A stretch of 16,845 nucleotides of DNA, from the NCBI GenBank assembly GCA_019425005.1, contig JAHYYK010000048.1, forward strand, positions 1 to 16,845, in the 5' to 3' direction. Numbering within the stretch: position 1 is the stretch's first letter; the number at the start of each line of letters is the position of its first letter. The DNA is from Collinsella sp. GTDB lineage: Bacteria; Actinomycetota; Coriobacteriia; Coriobacteriales; Coriobacteriaceae. A model generated the notes under the pieces. It did no database searches. It was not told where the DNA came from and saw nothing but the letters and a program-made list of their open reading frames with translations. The translations under genes were made by a program, and so were the position numbers. Positions 14,073-16,845 of this stretch are shown here, in pieces.

Positions 14073-15390
14073 TGAACGTGCTCCAAACGTGATGCAGGCC
14101 GGCGATGAACTTGTCGATGTCGGCCTTGTCGTTGTAGAAGGCCACGCTGGCGCGGCAGCAGGCAAGGTTCTCGACGCCCAGCCAGGTGAGCAGCGGCTGC
14201 GCACAGTGGTGGCCGGCGCGAATGCAGACGCCGTCCATGTCCATGATGCTCGCTACGTCGTGCGGGTGGATGCCCTTGACGTTAAAGCTCACGACGCCGT
14301 GGTGGTTGTCCCAATAGATGGAGCCGATGATCTGGACAAAGTCGAGCTGCATGAGTTCGCCCATCAGATAGTGGACGAGTGCCTGCTCGCGGGCCTGGAT
14401 GTTCTCGTAACCCACCGTGTTGACCAGGTAATCGAGTGCGGCGCCCGTGGCGAAGATGCCGGCGGCGTCCTGCGTGCCGGCCTCGAACTTCTCGGGGACG
14501 GGAGCCCAGACAGCGTTCTGCTCGGTGACCGAATCGATCATCTCGCCGCCGGTAAGCATGGGCGGCATGGCGTTGAGCAGGTCCATCTTGCCCCACAGCA
14601 CGCCGATGCCCATGGGGCCCATGGCCTTGTGCGCACTAAAGGCAAAGAAGTCGGCGCCCAGGTCGGCCACATCGACCGGCATGTGCGGCAGCGACTGCGC
14701 GCCGTCGACGACCAGGTAGCCGCCGTACTTGTGCACGAGTTTGCCGAGGTTCTTGACCGGGTTCTCGACGCCCAGCACGTTGGAGACCTGTCCCACGGCT
14801 AGGATCTTGGTCTTGGGACCCACCTTGGCAAGAACCTCCTCGGTGGTGAGCTGGCCGGTCTTGGTGGGGTAGAGGTAGACGAGCTTGGCGCCGGTCTCGC
14901 GGCAGACCTGCTGCCACGGAATCAGGTTGGAGTGGTGCTCCATGATGGTGATGACGACCTCGTCGCCCGGTTCGAGCACTGTGGGCGCAAAGCTCTTAGC
15001 GACCAGGTTGAGCGACTCGCTCGTGTTGCGGGTGAAGACGACCTCGTTGGCCTGTGAGGCGCCGATGAGGTCAGCGATCTGCTGGCGGACCTTCGCGATG
15101 GCGTCGGTGGCCTCGACGGACAGCGAGTACAGGCCGCGCAGGGGGTTGGCGTTCATGCGCTGGTAGAAGTCGCGTTCGGCGTCGAGCACACGGGCAGGGC
15201 GCTGCGCGGTGGCGGCGCTATCGAGGAAAGCGATCTCGGGGTGCTGCTGGAACAGCGGGAACTGGCCCTTGTAGGGGTTGGTCTCGATGTCCACGGTGGG
15301 CCAGCCGCGCGAAGCCTCGTCGCTGGCGTCGAGCTCCATGGGCTCGGGGGCAGTACAGGTGTCGCATTTAACGTGCTCGGTGTCGATCAT
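14065..15390 (-). CDS. sufS: Cysteine desulphurase SufS with an N-terminal CxxC extension
   Basis: A 441-residue PLP enzyme that removes sulphur from cysteine to give alanine and an enzyme persulphide. Landmarks are EHHSNLIPW (151-159), the PLP-contacting VVDGAQS (227-233, Asp229), the Schiff-base Lys255 in FSAHKAMGPMGIG, the RAGHHCAQP loop (391-399), and the catalytic Cys412 in ACCRAS, which aligns with the cysteine just before RAS in E. coli SufS. It is about 35 residues longer than E. coli SufS. The extra part is N-terminal and contains Cys9-Asp-Thr-Cys12 and an acidic linker. The ATG at 15390 shares ATGA with the sufD stop codon and has GAGGAG upstream, so the extension is probably real; the next Met (residue 18) has no good ribosome site. 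Confidence 0.95.
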   Translation of the reverse strand: MIDTEHVKCDTCTAPEPMELDASDEASRGWPTVDIETNPYKGQFPLFQQHPEIAFLDSAATAQRPARVLDAERDFYQRMNANPLRGLYSLSVEATDAIAKVRQQIADLIGASQANEVVFTRNTSESLNLVAKSFAPTVLEPGDEVVITIMEHHSNLIPWQQVCRETGAKLVYLYPTKTGQLTTEEVLAKVGPKTKILAVGQVSNVLGVENPVKNLGKLVHKYGGYLVVDGAQSLPHMPVDVADLGADFFAFSAHKAMGPMGIGVLWGKMDLLNAMPPMLTGGEMIDSVTEQNAVWAPVPEKFEAGTQDAAGIFATGAALDYLVNTVGYENIQAREQALVHYLMGELMQLDFVQIIGSIYWDNHHGVVSFNVKGIHPHDVASIMDMDGVCIRAGHHCAQPLLTWLGVENLACCRASVAFYNDKADIDKFIAGLHHVWSTFNG

Positions 15391-16658
15391 GCGAGCTCCT
15401 CTTCAAAGTTGTCGATCAGGTTGTTGCCTAGGCGGACGACGGCGGCGCGGGTGCGCTCGTCGGTGGCGGAAAGCGCGGCGTCCTCCAGCTTGGCGCGGAT
15501 GAACAGGTCCTCGGCGGCGTTTTGGTCAAGGCCACGGCAGGCGAGGTAGAACAGCTGCTCGTCGCGGACGTGACCGATGGTGGCGCCGTGGTTGCCGGCG
15601 ACGTCGTCCTCGTCACAGAGAATGACGGGAACGGTCTTGTTGTCGACGCCCTTGTTGGCCAAAAGCACCGTCTCGCGTTCGGTGCCGGTTGCACCCTTGC
15701 AGCCGTGCACGAGGTCGATGGTGCCACGGTAGACCTTCTTGGACGTGCCGGTCAGCACGCCGTTGGCGTCGATCTCGCACTCGGTCTTGCGACCGCGGTG
15801 GCGCAGCTCGTAGTTAAAGTCGCGCACCTGCTCGCGGGCGCCCAGGTAATCGGTATCGATGGTCACCTTGGCGGTGTCGCCCAGCAGGTCGCCGGCAAGG
15901 CCGGTGGCGCTGGCGCCGGCACCCAGGACGGTGTGCTGCACGCTGACGCGCGCGCCCTCGTCCAGGAACAGGCCGGTGTCGTCGAGTGCGATCCAGCTGT
16001 CGTCGAGTGTCTGCGTGCAGGTCACGTTGACGGTGGCGTACTCGTGGGCGCACGCGCGTAGCACGGAGCCCACGACACCCTCGCCGGTAACAGGAGAGTC
16101 TAGGGCAATATGCAGGTCGAGCGTTGCCTGCGGGCGAGCGACGATGTCGATGGCGGCGATGGCCGCGGCGGCATCGACACCGCTCACACGCACGGTAACC
16201 GTGGCGTGCTGGTATGCGGGCACATCGATGACGATGCGCTTGGTAGCGTGCTCGGCCAAGTAGGCGTAGGCAGCCTCGCCCATGCCGGTTTCGAAGGCTT
16301 CAGCAGGGGAGAGCTCCTCCTCGAGCTTGATGGCGCCGGCCTGGTAGACGGAGGTGGCGGGCACGTCGAGCTCGGTCTCGGGCGTGATGCGGGCGCGGTC
16401 GGCGGCATCACCGGGGGCGGAGGCACGGCGCTCGGGGAAGCGCTCGGCCATGGCGTTCATGGCGGTGCCAAACGCGTCGGCAGCGCCGGAAAACTGCTCG
16501 CCCAAGCCTTCGACCTCAACGGCCTCCGCGGGAGCGGCGGCAAGCTCGTCAGAGAGCTCGAGCTTGGTCTGATTCATCTTCAGCCAGTCCCAAGTGGCAG
16601 CCGGCATCGCGTTGACCTGCTCAAGGGTGGTAGCAGCGGTGTTGGTTTCCTGTTTCAT
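15387..16658 (-). CDS. sufD: SufD, scaffold subunit of the SufBCD complex
   Basis: A 423-residue SufB/SufD-family protein, which pairs with SufB in the cytoplasmic complex where new Fe-S clusters form. The poorly conserved N-terminal helical part (~1-110) is followed by the beta-helix core and the characteristic C-terminal block: VPVILCDEDDVAGNHGATIG (343-362) with His357, then DEQLFYLACRGL (366-377) and the helix AEDLFIRAKLEDA (382-394). The start overlaps the last base of the sufB stop codon (TAATG) and GGAAGGAGC lies upstream within sufB. SufD rather than SufB is called from the AGNHGATIGHV motif and from its position after a clear SufB end. Confidence 0.92.
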   Translation of the reverse strand: MKQETNTAATTLEQVNAMPAATWDWLKMNQTKLELSDELAAAPAEAVEVEGLGEQFSGAADAFGTAMNAMAERFPERRASAPGDAADRARITPETELDVPATSVYQAGAIKLEEELSPAEAFETGMGEAAYAYLAEHATKRIVIDVPAYQHATVTVRVSGVDAAAAIAAIDIVARPQATLDLHIALDSPVTGEGVVGSVLRACAHEYATVNVTCTQTLDDSWIALDDTGLFLDEGARVSVQHTVLGAGASATGLAGDLLGDTAKVTIDTDYLGAREQVRDFNYELRHRGRKTECEIDANGVLTGTSKKVYRGTIDLVHGCKGATGTERETVLLANKGVDNKTVPVILCDEDDVAGNHGATIGHVRDEQLFYLACRGLDQNAAEDLFIRAKLEDAALSATDERTRAAVVRLGNNLIDNFEEELA

Positions 16659-16845
16659 TATCCGATCGCTCCTTCCATCTCGAGCTTGATCAGGTTGTTC
16701 ATCTCGACGGCGTACTCCAGCGGCAGCTCCTTGGAGACCGGGTTGGCAAAGCCGTTGACGATCATGGTGCGGGCCTCTTCCTCCGAGATGCCGCGGCTCA
16801 TCAGGTAGAACACCTTGTCGTCGCCGATGCGGCCGATGGTGGCCT
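16658..16845 (-). CDS. sufB: SufB, C-terminal 61 residues (gene continues past the window edge)
   Basis: The visible end carries the typical SufB C-terminus: TIGRIGDDKVFYLMSRGI, then SEEEARTMIVNGF and KELPLEYAVEMNNLIKLEME. SufB is the core scaffold of the SufBCD complex. The TAA stop shares one base with the sufD start, so the two are translationally coupled. The rest of the gene, and probably sufC and the operon promoter, lie to the right. Confidence 0.93.
   Translation of the reverse strand, partial: ATIGRIGDDKVFYLMSRGISEEEARTMIVNGFANPVSKELPLEYAVEMNNLIKLEMEGAIG

Noticed and set aside
1..16845. CRISPR array, phage genes or complete insertion sequence
   Set aside because: No regularly spaced direct repeats, phage structural genes or terminal inverted repeats were seen; the only mobile-element-like gene is the RAYT homologue.

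Overview
The window looks like a chromosomal segment of a high-GC, host-associated actinobacterium, most likely a coriobacterium of the Collinsella type. This rests on four things: a Rho factor with a very long Arg/Lys/Ala-rich N-terminal extension, a strong C/G third-codon bias, a SUF operon that uses SufU, and a paired NifU/IscU-like scaffold plus GGGtGRT protein. The taxonomic call is an inference from gene content, not a database result.

Layout. Positions 1-2830 hold rho with its own intrinsic terminator. Positions 2908-4962 hold a two-gene plus-strand unit: an unrecognised protein with two membrane segments and a long acidic tail, then a VanZ-family protein. It ends in a bidirectional terminator shared with a minus-strand ROK sugar kinase (5045-5935). 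A minus-strand class I aminotransferase follows (6071-7252), divergent from a plus-strand tRNA cluster (one tRNA-His and two identical tRNA-Lys(CUU)) that ends in a strong terminator at 7721-7751. A dinD homologue (7795-8655, minus), with base composition that looks less GC-rich than its neighbours, lies directly behind the tRNAs. Next to it is an inverted copy of the tRNA-Lys T-arm sequence.

Positions 8817-10343 (minus) encode a soluble FAD-dependent oxidoreductase of the fumarate reductase/L-aspartate oxidase family. Positions 10526-12456 (minus) form a compact operon with its own promoter-like -10 and intrinsic terminator: an iron-sulphur scaffold-like protein, then a GGGtGRT-family protein. 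After about 400 bases without a gene comes a plus-strand REP-associated (Y1/HUH) transposase whose HUH motif reads His-Val-Asp. The right end (13566-16845, minus) is the distal part of a SUF iron-sulphur assembly operon, sufB (partial)-sufD-sufS-sufU, with each gene overlapping the next by 1 to 8 bases.

Two distinct Fe-S-associated modules therefore lie within about 1.3 kb of each other. The classical SUF machinery makes clusters from cysteine sulphur: SufS is the desulphurase, SufU the zinc-dependent sulphur acceptor, and SufB/SufD the scaffold. The scaffold-like/GGGtGRT pair has no established biochemical role that I know of and is the best candidate here for an undescribed system. The other notable points are the Rho extension with repeated AT-hook-like basic cassettes, the altered catalytic motif of the transposase, and the CxxC extension of SufS.
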